Shown: piece after piece, positions 11,539-22,790 of the stretch
Layout: every line of letters starts with the position of its first letter
How positions within the stretch are numbered: position 1 is the first letter of the stretch
NCBI RefSeq assembly: GCF_000471905.2
Contig: NW_006494789.1
Span: forward strand, 3,338,294-3,402,293
Length of the DNA stretch: 64,000 bases
Reading direction: 5' to 3'
Origin: Amborella trichopoda
Lineage: Eukaryota; Streptophyta; Magnoliopsida; Amborellales; Amborellaceae
The notes under the pieces: generated by a model
The model's input: the letters and a program-made list of their open reading frames with translations, nothing else
What the model was told of the DNA's origin: nothing
Databases searched by the model: none
Program-made: the position numbers and the translations under genes

Positions 11539-11828
11539 AAGTGAACCTATCCGGGTCATCAGTAGGGATTAAGTGGACCCATCCAGAACGGTGGTGGAGT
11601 ATGTTAGTGACCTATTTGGAATGCCGATAGGGATTAAGTGGACCTTTCTGGGATGTTGATAGGAATTAATTGGACCTATCCGGTACGCTAGAAGGGAATA
11701 AGTGGACTCATCTGGTACGCCAGTGAGATATAAGTGGACCTATGCGAGACACTAGTAGGGATTAAGTGGACTCATCCAAGATGCTAGTGGGGTATGTAGG
11801 TGACCTACTTGGGACACTGGTAGGGTAT
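11539..11828 (+). repeat. 32-bp tandem array, nine copies
   Basis: The word aagtggacc or a close variant recurs at 11539, 11571, 11604, 11636, 11668, 11700, 11732, 11764 and 11797. Spacing is 32-33 bp throughout. It sits 540 bp before the LTR end and contrasts in base composition with the AT-rich 111-bp array upstream. Confidence 0.9.
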
Positions 11829-12370
11829 TTGTGAAATCTTTTGAATTATGTTAAACTGTGCATTTTTGTTAAAGGATTTATATATGCACTTCCTTATATT
11901 ATTTTAATATAATCTTTTTGGATTATGTAAAATTGTGTATTTTTATTTGGACAGTTCTCTTCCTCATGTTGTTTTAATATACAATCTTTCAAAAAATAAC
12001 TGCATTTTCCAACCATGATTTTTAATGATTATGATGGTCATTTACTGAGTAGCCAAACTCATCAAAACTATTGTGAATTCTTTTTAGAATAAATTGTTGC
12101 CTTATTGTTCTAAAGTACAACAGAAATAGCTATGGAGAAGTTTATAGTCACAGTTAAATATACCTTTGCAACTTTTGTCCTATCAAATATGTATATATAT
12201 GGACCTTCATGTTAATATAAGATGTAAATAGAATTTGTACAAATTTGAAAATTTCTAAATGAAAAATCAGACATTTTTATGTAATATATAGAAAAAAATT
12301 CGATTTTGTTAAGAATAGACTGTCACATCTCAAGAATATTAGTACTACAGAACCTGGGGTATGCCAATTT

Positions 12371-12382
12371 TGGTATCAGAGC
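12371..12382 (+). other. Primer-binding site (tRNA-Met)
   Basis: tggtatcagagc is complementary to the 3' end of initiator tRNA-Met, the usual reverse-transcription primer of this gypsy group. It lies 4 nt after the LTR end at 12366. Confidence 0.85.
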
Positions 12383-12459
12383 AATACGTTTAGAATTCCT
12401 AAGAGATTTGAATAGGAATATATTCTAAGTCTTACTTATTATATGAATAGACAATTACG

Positions 12460-13370
12460 ATGTCAGGATCCCGTAAGACTGGAGCAAGTATGTAAGGAAT
12501 TCATAAAGCCTTGAAAACTATGGTTTCTCTTATGTAGCATCAGATGGAGAACAATAATCCATCTAGGCAGTCAGTTACAAAAATAATGGGTGTAATATTG
12601 AACAATTTGAGAAATTAAACCCACCTTCCTTTAAGAGTGCTTCAGATTCACTAAAAGCCGAGGGATGAATTATACAAATGGAAAAAATATTTGAAGTAAT
12701 AGAATGTCCTGATGATAAGAAGGTCACCTTGGCAGTCTTTATATTGGAAGGTGAACCAGAACATAGATGGTAGATGAAAAAAAGAGTATTGGTCCTGGAA
12801 AACAAATCTTTGACTTAGGAAGCATTTCGAGAAGCATTCAATAAAAAGTACTTCCTAGATTTTATTTGAGATTGGAAAGAAATGGAATTTCTAGAATTAG
12901 TCCAAGGGAACATGACGGTGGAACAATATGAATCCAAGTTTACTAAATTGGCCAGGTTTACCCTACATATGGCCATCGATGAGACAAGAAAGGTAAAAAA
13001 ATTTGAAATATGCCTCAAACCGGCCATTAGAGGCAAAATATCAGCCTTAAAATTAAGAACTTATGCCAAGATAGTGGATCAAGCCCAAATTATTGAGAAA
13101 GACTGCGAAGATTTCTAAAAAAGGAAAAACTAGATAAATCAGACTAGACCCATACTATCTAATTGGCAACAAGGAAAAGAATCAGAAATGGCAAACAAAA
13201 GCCGAGGCCGACATCATTTCAAAGTTCGCCAAAGCCTTGTAAAAAATGTGTGAAGAAGCATGAGTTAATACCCTATTGTTTGAAGACTGGAGCCAGCTTC
13301 AAATGTGGGAAAATAGGGCACAAAATCAAAGATTTCCCTGTTATGCAAGTGCAGCAATCAAGTACGAAAA
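12460..13370 (+). pseudogene. Degenerate chromovirus-type Gag
   Basis: From ATG 12460 (MSGSRKTG) the sequence follows the Tekay/Del-like Gag but with many stops. The longest clear piece, 12882-13118, reads MEFLELVQGNMTVEQYESKF and continues FTKLARF, the capsid helix region. The nucleocapsid knuckle near 13300 is FKCGKIGHKIKDF: the first Cys (now Ser) and last Cys (now Phe) of the CCHC pattern are lost. Corresponding pieces in elements I and II are 24454-24700 and 36720-36930. Only ~20 bp separate the knuckle from the polypurine tract, so all of pol was removed. Confidence 0.8.
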
Positions 13371-13390
13371 TTTAGAGGACTAAATTTCTT

Positions 13391-13404
13391 TAAGGGGGAA
13401 AGAG
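13391..13404 (+). other. Polypurine tract
   Basis: taagggggaaagag matches the G-rich plus-strand primer found just before the 3' LTRs of elements I-III. Here it is followed within about 7 bp by LRR-coding sequence instead of an LTR. Confidence 0.6.
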
Positions 13405-13410
13405 CGGTAA

Positions 13411-14305
13411 TTTCTCATTCTCCACATTCTCAAACCTATCTATGCTCACATAAGGTTATCTTTCCTATAACACTAAGCTAATCATGTTGCCATCAAACGA
13501 AACTCCTTTCCAGCTCACCAACCTCGAACTTCGTAAAGTGATATGGACAAGTTTGACCTTAACATTCCAATCTTCCTCTCCACTCAAAAGAAATTAAGAA
13601 TTGTTGATTTCTCTAACGGCAACATCAGTGGGCCTATTCCCCTTGGTTACTTCAATCCATACAAGTATACAAGTCGAGCTATATTTGAGTGGGAGCATTT
13701 TCTTGAGGCCACTTGTTTTACACACCATACCCTCTGGCCTTGAGTATTTGGAAGTAGTCTATGACAATCAACTCAGTGGGAAACTACCAAAAAAATTTCT
13801 CCATTTGTTTTCCAAGCCTCAAGCGATTTTCAAGGCATTAAAAATCCCTAATAATTATCTTCATGGAACATTGCTAAATATATCAACAACCTCAAGGAAT
13901 TTGTTATGGCCCAAGCTTGAAGCCCCACGTTTCGACCACTCGGCACTCGTTCCTTGGTTCGTTAGTAGGGACAATTTTGGGGCGTGACAAATTGCTCATG
14001 TTGGATTCGTTTGCAAATAATATAACTGGTAATTCGCCATCGTCAGCTTATCGTTTTGAGATCCTGAACTCATCTAACAACAATATCATTTAAATACTAC
14101 CCTGTAATCTAACTCGTGCATATCGACTCAAATATTTAGCGTTGTCTATCAATTACTTGCGGGGTCCATGGTGTCTGAACATTTGATTCTTTCAAGCTTA
14201 GAATCGTTGCATCTCGATGGCAATGCATTGAGTGGAACTATACTGAAAATCTCTTATTGCATAGTCAATCCCTAATAGCTCTAGATTGCAAATAATGACT
14301 ATTTC
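13411..14305 (+). pseudogene. LRR receptor-like protein, middle part (pseudogene)
   Basis: Leucine-rich repeats resume after the inserted element: KLRIVDFSNGNISGPIPLG (about 13590-13645), a piece with NQLSGKLPKKF (about 13760), then after an 88-bp insertion NLKELLMLDSFANNITG (about 13990-14035), and ESLHLDGNALSGT near 14205. These align with the minus-strand LRR pseudogene: the block at 14195-14303 closely matches the complement of 18210-18310. Frames change and a stop follows NSSNNNII. Similarity ends after gcaaataatgac at about 14302; the C-terminal third, membrane span included, is missing. Confidence 0.85.
13902..13989 (+). mobile_element. 88-bp TG...CA insertion in LRR sequence
   Basis: The insert starts tgttatggccc and ends ggggcgtgaca, the same 3' terminus as the chromovirus LTRs here. 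It is flanked by aatt (13898-13901) and aatt (13990-13993). Deleting it with one flank joins the LRR coding sequence in frame as NLKELLMLD. It could be a miniature solo LTR or an LTR reduced by internal deletion. A 4-bp duplication is one short of the usual 5 bp. Confidence 0.65.
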
Positions 14306-15908
14306 ATTTTTAAACAATTAATTTGTTTTTCTTATTTTTTAGGGCCTCTTAGTCCCAGTGCACTACCCCGGCGAGGCGAGTTAAAATTTGAGAGTGCAAA
14401 ATTCACTTGGTCTTAAAATAAATTTGAGAGCAAGAGAAAGGAGCAATTGGGTCTTAAAAGAAATATGATAGAGAAAGAGCAATACTTGAACCCAAAGTTA
14501 TTAGGATCGCATTTGTCCTCAAACCGGTGAAGGGACTGGTATGGTAAAAACCAGTTCAACTGGTGGTCAGACCGTTTGCACCTATTTTTCAATATAAAAA
14601 TTAAAAAATTTACAAATTTATAAGGAATTTAATAAAAATTAGAAATACATACAGTAAAACTTATGAAAAATTGGTAAAAGAGTCTGGCGGCTCCAATAGT
14701 AGTTGAATACAAGTAAGACCAATCAAAATGTTAGTAATTTTAAATAACCTCTCATGAAATATTGTTTTGTTTAACTTTTCAAAGTTAGCTGAATATTTTC
14801 CAAGTTTTTAAAAAATTGATATAAAAATACTAGATTTCATTCAGTTTTCAATAAACTATTACACAAAGATATTACATTTGAAATAAATTTTGTTCCCAAA
14901 ATTATGTAGAGATTCAATAAATTTCAAGACAAGAGGAATAGATCTTACTCAAATTCTACTGAGTGGTCAAAATAATAAATAAAAAATGACAAAAAGCAAA
15001 GGATTTTGACATATTTGGTCTTCCGATAGTTTTAAAAAGGGAAAGTAAAATACAGTATCTTTTTTGACACAATTGTTTTGGTCCAATATTTGCCAANNNN
15101 NNNNNNNNNNNNNNNNTTGCATCGCGTGGTCACGATTGTCCAATAGTGTTTCATTTTTTATTTTTTTTCTACAAATCAGAATGACTTGAAATTTAAAGGA
15201 TATGTACATCTTACTGAGGCGCAACTAAACTGTTAAAATTTGGGTAAATATTTTTTCAAAATATGGAATTAACTCAACTTTCCCAAAACCAAAGGGTCCA
15301 TTATAATCGGCAAAACCAGCAATCCAACCAGTTCGTTCAGTCATATGTTGGCTTTGATCGGTTATGTGTAAATCCTGATTTAGAGATTCCATCGGATTGG
15401 AGAAGTTTCCACTTACCGATTCCATCGGATTGGAGAAATTTGCATTTACCGATTCTTATGGTTGGACTGCCCGTCCTGTCCCGTATAAAAAAAATACGTC
15501 ATTATTTGAAACAAGAAATACACACCAATTGCTTATGAAAAAAAATAAGGTATGTCAATATTTGGTCAAAAAGTTAAAAGAAGTTGCATTAAACGTGATA
15601 CTTTGTTTGTTACCGGTCATTACTGTATTTGAAGATATTGATGGCTTCTAATAGGCTTATTATCAAGTATTTTGTTGAGCTTCTTCTAATACTATATTAA
15701 TTGGATCGCGGGGAATAATATCTTAACCATCAATAGATTCCAAATTCCTAGAGATTTACGACGTTCAAATCAACTTGTTTTGAAAATCATCATCTAATAG
15801 TAAATTCAAAGCAACAACTTATCATAGTTTGATATTAATGCATAATTTAAGTCATATTGTATATGATTTGATTACTGTTAGTCATCATCATTATAGTTTT
15901 TTTCAAAT
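14306..15908. other. Intergenic, contains a 20-N gap
   Basis: No gene is recognised. Ns at 15097-15116 mark an assembly or masking gap of nominal size. A 31-bp direct duplication around ccatcggattggagaa occurs at about 15390 and 15421. The accggtgaagg/ccagttcaactggtgg words near 14523-14570 resemble common dispersed plant repeats, but no element could be defined. Confidence 0.5.
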
Positions 15909-16230
15909 TATTCGGGATCGGCTATAGGAATACCATTTCGCCATTCTACTCTATCAAGAGCCATGACCTCAGTGAGGTCATAAGTCCCTATATCTTTTTT
16001 CACTACTTTCAATTATGTCCTTTGGGCCTAGCCTTTGCATTTTTTTATCCTTTCACCTAAATTAACTCGTACCTCGTGGTGTTATATTGGATCCATATTG
16101 TACATGACCAACTCACCTAAGTCTACTTTATCTCATCTTATAGCCTATTGGTGTCACACCTAACTTCTCAATGTAATTTCGAATTCTATCCCTTCTTGTC
16201 TTGTCACTCTTCTAATAATGTAGATTCGAG
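15909..16230 (-). pseudogene. LINE reverse-transcriptase C-terminal remnant
   Basis: The minus strand encodes, in order, SDKTRRDRIRNYIEKLGV, then GVTPIGYKMR-stop-SRLR-stop-VGHVQ, then KVVKKDIGTYDLTEVMALD and DRVEWRNGIPIADPE. This is the conserved tail of plant L1-type retrotransposon polyproteins after the RT domain. At least two in-frame stops sit in conserved positions; the one before VGHVQ replaces the usual Trp. A frame change lies between VGHVQ and KVVKK. No RT or endonuclease domain lies upstream, and no poly-A tail was recognised. Confidence 0.8.
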
Positions 16231-16307
16231 ATTCGTGAAAAGTTTTGACAAAGTTTTACTTGGTTACCTATCTAATACAACCCACCTCCTTTACCCAACT
16301 TGGGATG

Positions 16308-16680
16308 GTTTGAGAAAAAATTTAAGGACCTCATCCTTCTTAGACCCTTTAATATAGATCGCGTGGAGCAACTAACATGCAGGATATCATTAGGTTTACA
16401 TGGTACAGGAGAAATTTGACTATATCGACAAAAATTAAACAATTAAGAATTTCAATAGGCTCCAATATTGTGTTACTCAAGTGAGTCAACCCGAGACGGG
16501 TTGAAAAAAAGTTGACTTCACCTTTCTTAGAGCCTTAAATGTTGATCGCGTGGAGCAACTAGCAGGTAAGATATCATTAGGCTTACATAGTACAAGAGAA
16601 ATTTGACTATATCAACAAAAATTTAAAAAATAAGAGTTTCAATATGCGCCAATATTTTGTTACCCAGGTGAGTCCACCTG
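16308..16680 (+). repeat. 187-bp dimeric direct repeat
   Basis: Two adjacent units share gatcgcgtggagcaacta at 16357 and 16544, then gatatcattagg and gagaaatttgactatatc. The offset is 187 bp. The second unit runs into ggtgagtccacctgg, and related gtgagtc words recur in inverted form at about 17040-17085, hinting at terminal inverted repeats of a degenerate element. Confidence 0.75.
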
Positions 16681-17288
16681 GACTCACACTTACCCAAGTA
16701 ACTCGGGTACAGCAGGTTCCTCTGCCCATGTCTTTAACCCGTGGGATAATAAATAACACATATTTTATCCTAAACTTCGTGTATTATCTTTAGTTTATGA
16801 ATTAAAAAATCAATTGCAAATGGCTTATATGTGGTTTTCATTAGATTTTTTAGGGTTCTATCTTTTCATTTTTCTATACTTTTATTTTTGAAAAAACAAT
16901 CTTTAAAATAGTTTTTTATTTTTGAAACATTTTATTATCTTCCTAATATATTCCTATTCTTTGTTTTTTTCCTTATCACAACATATTCTTAAATATTTTT
17001 CCTTAATTTTAAAAGTTTTTTGGCTACTGTTGAGCTTGATGTGGACTCACATGAGTAAGTTGGGACTCACCTGAGTTACTCAAATCTGGTCGATGACCTA
17101 ATTATGTTGCCGAGCTACATAAAAAAAGAAAAAGCCTCCATGAATGCATACATGTCCTTGATTCAAATTTTCTTTCACATCCCAAAAATAGAAAATATGG
17201 ATTGCTCATTCACTTTTATGGAAAACATAGCTACATGATGGTGTCAACCTTACAATAGAGAAATTTCTTGTGCAAAATCATGCTTAAA
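16681..17288. other. Intergenic, no recognisable gene
   Basis: AT-rich sequence with no coding similarity. The inverted gtgagtc/gactcac words at 16660-16700 and 17040-17085 are the only structure I see. Confidence 0.5.
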
Positions 17289-18787
17289 TTATTCAAGTTT
17301 TTGCTTGTACTGTGAAGAAATGATTTGGACTAGTATTCCATCCATAACTCTCACATAAGCAAGTCCCCATCTCACAAAGAGAAATGTAACAGCTCCCAAA
17401 AAACCAATAGCATAGCTCAAAACAACACATGCATAAAACATTGGAGTTCTACCCAACCATCCTTCCTCTCAATCTCCTCCCTCGTTATTGTTCGATGCGC
17501 TCGAAGCATAGTTACAGTGTTGGAGCATCCCACTCCTTGGAGAGAAAGTAGCCCAGGGTGGTTGCCACTGAAAGAACTCTCATTGAAGTAGCAAATATGG
17601 GTCCCACTTGGTATCCAACCCGATAGATTGTTATTTGAGACAAAGAAGATGGACAAGAGGGTGAGTTTTCCCAGTTAAGGAGGTATTTTACCAGAGAGCT
17701 TATTGCGAGAAAGATCCAAAGTTGTGAGAATTGATAACTCCCTAAAGGAGTTCGGGGATTAGCCCAATTAGGTGGTGATTGGAGAGATTTAACATCTCTA
17801 GGGCTTTCAATCGCTCTATTTTCTGGTGGAATTGGCCACTTACCTTATTGTCAAAAAAATCCAACCTAGTCATGTACACAAGAGCATCCCTACCGAAACT
17901 GTACATATGGTATTTGTAACAATTGACCTCTTCTTCTTCCACTTAAAATTAACAATATTTATTTTCAAGAGAATTGACTCTAGTAACTGATTTAATACCA
18001 ATCGTACTGGACCCACCAAATAATGCATAAATATTATGAAAGCAAGGTCGTATGGGACCATGACGGTTGTTTTGAGCAAGGTTCAATTAGGGCAGTTGTT
18101 GCAGTTGACATAAACTAAATGGAATTCCACTCATAAAATGATTACCCTTAAGTTTGATACTTGTGATTTTTTAGGGTTATTTAGTTGTGTAGGAATGCCA
18201 CCGGACATGTCATTATTTGCAAGGTAGAGAGTCATTAAGGATAGACTACGCAGCAAGATATTTTCAGGAATGGTTATATTCAATGTGTTGCCATCAAGAT
18301 GCAACGATTCTAAGATGAAAATGTTAAAATATTTAGATACCAACGGCCCCACCAAAATTCTTTCAGACAATCCTAAATATTTTAATTAATATCCACTACT
18401 TAGATTATTCTTCCTATGATTTTGTTGTTTGATAAGTTCAAGATTTCAAAATGATAGGTTGAGGAAGGCGAATTTCTTGTTATATCGTCTGAAGACAAAT
18501 CTAACATCACCAATTACTTGAGGTTGTTGATATGATTAGCTATGTTTCCATGAATAGAATTATGAGATCGTGAATACTTTGGGACTTGGAAAATAGGTGG
18601 AGAAGATTTTTGGTAGTTCACAACAATTTGATTGTTAAATATGTCCAAATACTTAAGGCTAGAGGGATTGTTGCGTAAAACAAGTGGCCCCGAGAGAAAA
18701 CTCCCACTCAGAACTAGTGCTAGTTGTGTAGATTGAAATAATCAAACAAGAATATGCCCACCAATATTGTTGTTGGAGAAATCAATA
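17289..18787 (-). pseudogene. LRR receptor-like protein, 3' part (pseudogene)
   Basis: Read on the minus strand: IDFSNNNIGGHI at the insertion junction, LESLHLDGNTLNITIPENI (18131-18370), LEMLNLSNHHLIGLIPELL (17742-17942), VSNNNLSGWIPSGTH followed by FNESSFSGNHPG (17417-17656), the hallmark last repeats of plant LRR receptor-like proteins. A membrane span, AIGFLGAVTFLFV, and a short tail, RWGLAYVRVMDGILVQIIS, follow in another frame, ending at about 17290. There is no kinase, so this is the receptor-like-protein class. Frameshifts break it. Its upstream part lies at 51420-51838, beyond the 32.6-kb nest. Confidence 0.88.
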
Positions 18788-20680
18788 TATCACGACCCCA
18801 CCCCCGACTACCATACCTTACGCGGCAACAAGCGACCGAGCACGGGTTCATGATCCAAGGTAAAATTTGTCACTCAAGAAGGAGTGGACTCAATGTTTTT
18901 ATTTTCGGTAATCGAGCGAACCATGGAAAAAGAACTAGAACAAAGTCTCAACTAGCAGGTGAACATAGAAAATCTCATACCCAACAAAAATTCTATTATA
19001 TAAAATTCTTCCAAAATATTACACTAAGTTCGGGGCATCTGGGCCCACTTTTACGCATATCAACAAAGAACAAAGACCCAGGGCCAAACAAGATCTAAGC
19101 ACATTCTTCGAGAAATCTAGCTTTGACCTCCCGTCACAAAACACGAACTCCAACCCTAAACCTGCTACTATCAATTTATAAGGAGAGGAGAAATGATGGA
19201 ATGAGCTATACAGCCTAATAAGCAGGTCTAGTGTTATGCATTTATAGTTTAGCATATAAAGTCATAGTTTAGCATATAAGAATGTCAGGTCAAGACAACG
19301 AATGTGAACATTATATTCAAACGGCATTTATCATTGAATCATTGTGATCATAAGCATTCAATCAGTGAAATCATTAATTATTCAATCAGAGCAATCCTAA
19401 GGATTCCTTATTCAGAAACTAAATTATTACTCACTCACTCCTTAAATCACCTACTCTCGCAGTAGATGCTCCATCCATCGGGCTAATCCATTTCGTAATA
19501 CCCTCAACACATGCACACGGGCCCCAGTGCGCATTGGGGATTCGATAGGCCCTAACCTTGCAAGGTATCAATCATTTCATTTGTTTTATGAATCTAGGGT
19601 GCGACCCTCTATCCTCTCCCTTAACCCGCTCCTATCATTAACAGGGTAGGGGATACGCCGACATCACTTTCCTTACTACCGATGAGTGTCCCATCGTGTA
19701 GCAGGCGATATCATGACAATATCTATTATCGGTAAGTGTCCCACTGTGTAGTGGTCAATATCAATATAAGCAGTGACCATTGATCACAATATCATAACAG
19801 AATCCACTATCGGTGAGTATCCCATCGCGTAGTGGTCAATATCAATATAAGCAGTGGCCACTCGTCATAATCAAGCATTCAATTCATTCACATCGATCAA
19901 TGTCTCATACAGATGAATCATATTTCATCATATCATCATATCATTTAGCAAAAGACATTTATTTTATAAGCTTTCACAAGGCATTTACACATAAGTCTTC
20001 TCAGTTGCAATTGGCATTCATTATGAATTCATTTAATCAATATTGCGCTCATGGCCCCATTTTCTCACAAAGTGCAGTTATATGGCATTATTCACACATC
20101 TTTATGGAATTCGCATGAAATGTATCATACGGCATTCAAACTCATCACATATCAAGATAACTTAGTGTCGCATGGATATAAAATTGGTGCAGTAACATGT
20201 AACAGTGACATGCCCCTCTATGCGAGGGCGTAGCTCCCAATCTAGGGGGAGTCTCAGAATGCCTCAAACATGAAACATTGAGCTTACCTGCAGATCATTA
20301 CAAAGACAGTAATTTGAAAGAATTTGGATGTCATTTGATGGATCTATAGCTCAGCACAATGTGAACATTTGTTGCTAAAATATTTCCTGCAACAGTGCAC
20401 GGTGACATGTTTGCTCATTTCAGGGCATAACTCAAGATCCGTGGGGAATTTTAAAAACCTCAAAACATACAACTTTGAGTACCTTCATAGGCCTTTCCAA
20501 TAGTGGCAATTCGAAGGTTTTTGGACACTGTTTTCTGGGTCAAAAGCATGGCTCAAACAGGGAAACAGTTGCTAGAATTAGCAGCCACTGTGAGTAATGT
20601 CATGTCTCGACATCTTAGGCCGTATCCTTTAATCCATGCACAATTTTATCATGACATAAAAATTAAACTTGGAATAGACA
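18788..20680 (-). repeat. Element II 3' LTR, distal part
   Basis: Aligns with 37477-37962 and 48733-50345 of the 5' LTR. The LTR ends at 18788 in tatcac where the other copy has tgtcac, so the terminal CA of the minus strand is mutated. It is cut at 20680 by element I; the LTR resumes at 31675. Compared with the other LTR it lacks blocks of about 80 bp (near 49010-49080) and about 115 bp (49866-49980). Confidence 0.9.
20676..20680. other. Target-site duplication of element I, left copy
   Basis: agaca, repeated at 31670-31674. Joining across the element restores LTR II sequence matching 50340-50360. Confidence 0.92.
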
Positions 20681-20724
20681 TGCGATGACCCAAAATTTTC
20701 CCCACCAGTTCAATTGAATGGCGA

Positions 20725-21180
20725 GCCAAGGAGGGAAGAAGTTGTGGCAGCGTCAGTTGAGTTGTCCAGTGCCAAAAGGAGGCCAGCGCCGGTTGAGTTG
20801 CCCAATGGCCGTTGGATGAGAGCAGCGCCGGCTGTGAAGAGGAAGAGCCTAGCACCGATTGAGTTGTCCAGCGCTAGAAGGAGGCCAGCGCCAATTAGAT
20901 GTGAGCAGTGTCGGCAGTGAAGAGGAAGAGACCAGCGCCGTTTGAGTTGTCCAACGCTGGTTGGGTTGCCCAACGTAGGTTGGATGTGAGCAGCGCCGAC
21001 TGTGAAGAGGAAGACCCTAGTGTCAGTTGAGTTGTCCAGCGCCAGAAGGAGGCCAGCGCCGGTTGGATGTGGGCAGCGCTAGCTTTAAAGAGAAAGAGCC
21101 TAGCGTTGGTTGAGTTGTCCAACGTCAAAAGGAGGCCAACGTCGATTGAGTTGCCCAGCGCTGGTTGGGAAGTGCAGCGC
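20725..21180 (+). repeat. CG-rich U3 repeat array, element I 5' LTR
   Basis: Repeated words cagcgccggttgagttg, tccagcgcyagaaggaggcc and gaagaggaagagcc in shuffled order, unit about 20-65 bp. Lies between the LTR start and the TATA-like site, where enhancers of LTR elements usually sit. Copied in the 3' LTR at 28510-29020. Confidence 0.85.
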
Positions 21181-21351
21181 CAGCTGAGGTAATGAGCCCA
21201 GCGGCGACTGTGTAGAGGGCCAGCTCCAGCTATGTCTCTGACCTGCATGCGTTGGAGGTGACACTTGTTTAATGCATGCTGTTGTGAGTGCCACTTGTCC
21301 AGATTTTTTAGCCCCTTGGTGACACTTGGCCAGCCACGCCAAACATAAGAG

Positions 21352-21358
21352 TATTTAA
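21352..21358 (+). promoter_or_regulatory. TATA-like box, element I 5' LTR
   Basis: tatttaa in gagtatttaagcctc, followed after about 40 bp by tctctctctctctaagacacaagtg. The matching site in the 3' LTR (29156) is tacttaa and in element III (minus, 40484-40490) tacttaa. Position after the repeat array and before the CT run is the same in each. Confidence 0.5.
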
Positions 21359-22594
21359 GCCTCTTCTCTCACCCACGCCCCTCATTCCTACATCTCTCTC
21401 TCTCTAAGACACAAGTGGAAGAGTGACTTTGTGAGCAGCTACTGTTGGACGGGTGAGAACTGTGAGAAAAGGTTTGAGGAGGGTCATTGTTAATTAGGTA
21501 AGTGGATCCATTACCCTCGTAATGTAGTCATGGGAATGCATGGAAACTTAGGCATATGAATGAGCAATAGAAGTGTAGGCAATGTAAAAAAAAAACCTTA
21601 CACCTTTTTCAATGGAAATTTGGGGTTTTTGTTCCATAATAATGATGAATATAAGAATGGAGTTGTGATTGTTAGATTATGTAAGAAATGCATGTTATGT
21701 GTGTTCACATTGTGAGAGAGTGGGGGTTATCATATTCTTCATTATGAAATGATGGTTATGAATGCATTCTTGGAACATGTTAAATGAAACCATGAAATTC
21801 CAGGAATATGTGTGTTCTTGAATGAGGCTTTTGAATAGCCAAATGGAGTCCGATTGACGTCAAACTACCACCGTTGGAAAGATAGATACACGAGCCTAGT
21901 AAAATGTTTGGTTTTACCTATTGTTGGAATTCTTTACAAAAAATGAAGTTACGTTTCAAAATAAGAGGGTATGTCACTGTGGACTATTTTCCTGGATTTG
22001 TCATCAATAACCATTATTTTCATCGATTTTAACTAAACAAATGAAGTCCATTTTTGGTTAAACCACATCCATTTGAAATATCTTTGAATGGATTAAAAGT
22101 TGCATGTAAAAAATATTTCAAAATTCTCTGTAGATTGAAAGTTACGCTTCGTTTTATGAAGGTATGTCACTGTGGACAGTTTTAGCAAAAGCACATATTT
22201 AATGCTTTTGATGTCACTGAATTTGACTAACTAAAAAGGAATCCATTTTAGCCTAAACCCTAGCCATTGGAACCGGTTATGAGTCATATTTAATTCACAT
22301 GTTGATCCATTTTCAAGGTTCTCTATTGATTTTGAAACGTGGGTGGAATTTCAATCACATATCACTGTTTTCACCGCACAACAGATTTTAGACTAAGTGT
22401 CTCTGTTCTTGGGTTCTTTTGAGGGATCAAATAAATTCCAATTGTGCTCAAACCACCCCTAATTGAAAGATAACTGGGTCTAACATAAAATTGATTTTGG
22501 AACTATCTTCAAACTCCAAATGAACTAAAAGCTATAGGCTTGTTTTGACTTGGATGTCACTGCCTGAATTTCTAGAAAGCGTGACACCGATACT

Positions 22595-22790
22595 CTAATT
22601 CTGTTATATGAATTCTGATTATTTTATCTGAACTCTGATTCTGTTATATGAATTCTGATTCTGTTATCTGAATTCTGATTATGTTATATGAATTATAATT
22701 CTGTTATCTGAATTCTGATTCTGTTATAAGAATTCTGATTCTGTTATCTGAACTTTGATTCTGTTATATGGACTCTGATTCTGACCATTA
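22595..22790 (+). repeat. 20-bp tandem array in element I 5' LTR
   Basis: About nine units of gattctgttatmtgaaytct. The 3' LTR carries a shorter, more mutated version at 30378-30560. Confidence 0.88.

Larger units (their letters stand above)
9545..12366 (+). repeat. 5' LTR of the gag-only derivative
   Basis: The right end is well placed: ggggtatgcca ends at 12366, 4 nt before the primer site, like the ggggtcgtgaca ends of elements I-III. The left end at 9545 is a guess from a TG dinucleotide. The LTR is AT-rich and holds two tandem arrays, at 10195-11230 and 11539-11828. Confidence 0.5.
9545..13405 (+). mobile_element. Gag-only gypsy derivative inside LRR pseudogene
   Basis: Order: long LTR (about 9545-12366), 4-nt spacer attt, tRNA-Met primer site tggtatcagagc (12371-12382), degenerate gag (12460-13370), then directly a polypurine tract (13391-13404), after which LRR sequence resumes. 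Protease, RT, RNase H and integrase are missing, as is a recognisable 3' LTR. The left edge is uncertain (9450-9545); 9545 is the first TG followed by LTR-like sequence. LTR end and spacer match the design of elements I-III. No target duplication could be confirmed. Confidence 0.65.

Noticed and set aside
20710..21342. Several 70-117-codon frames on both strands
   Set aside because: Element I LTR array artefacts.
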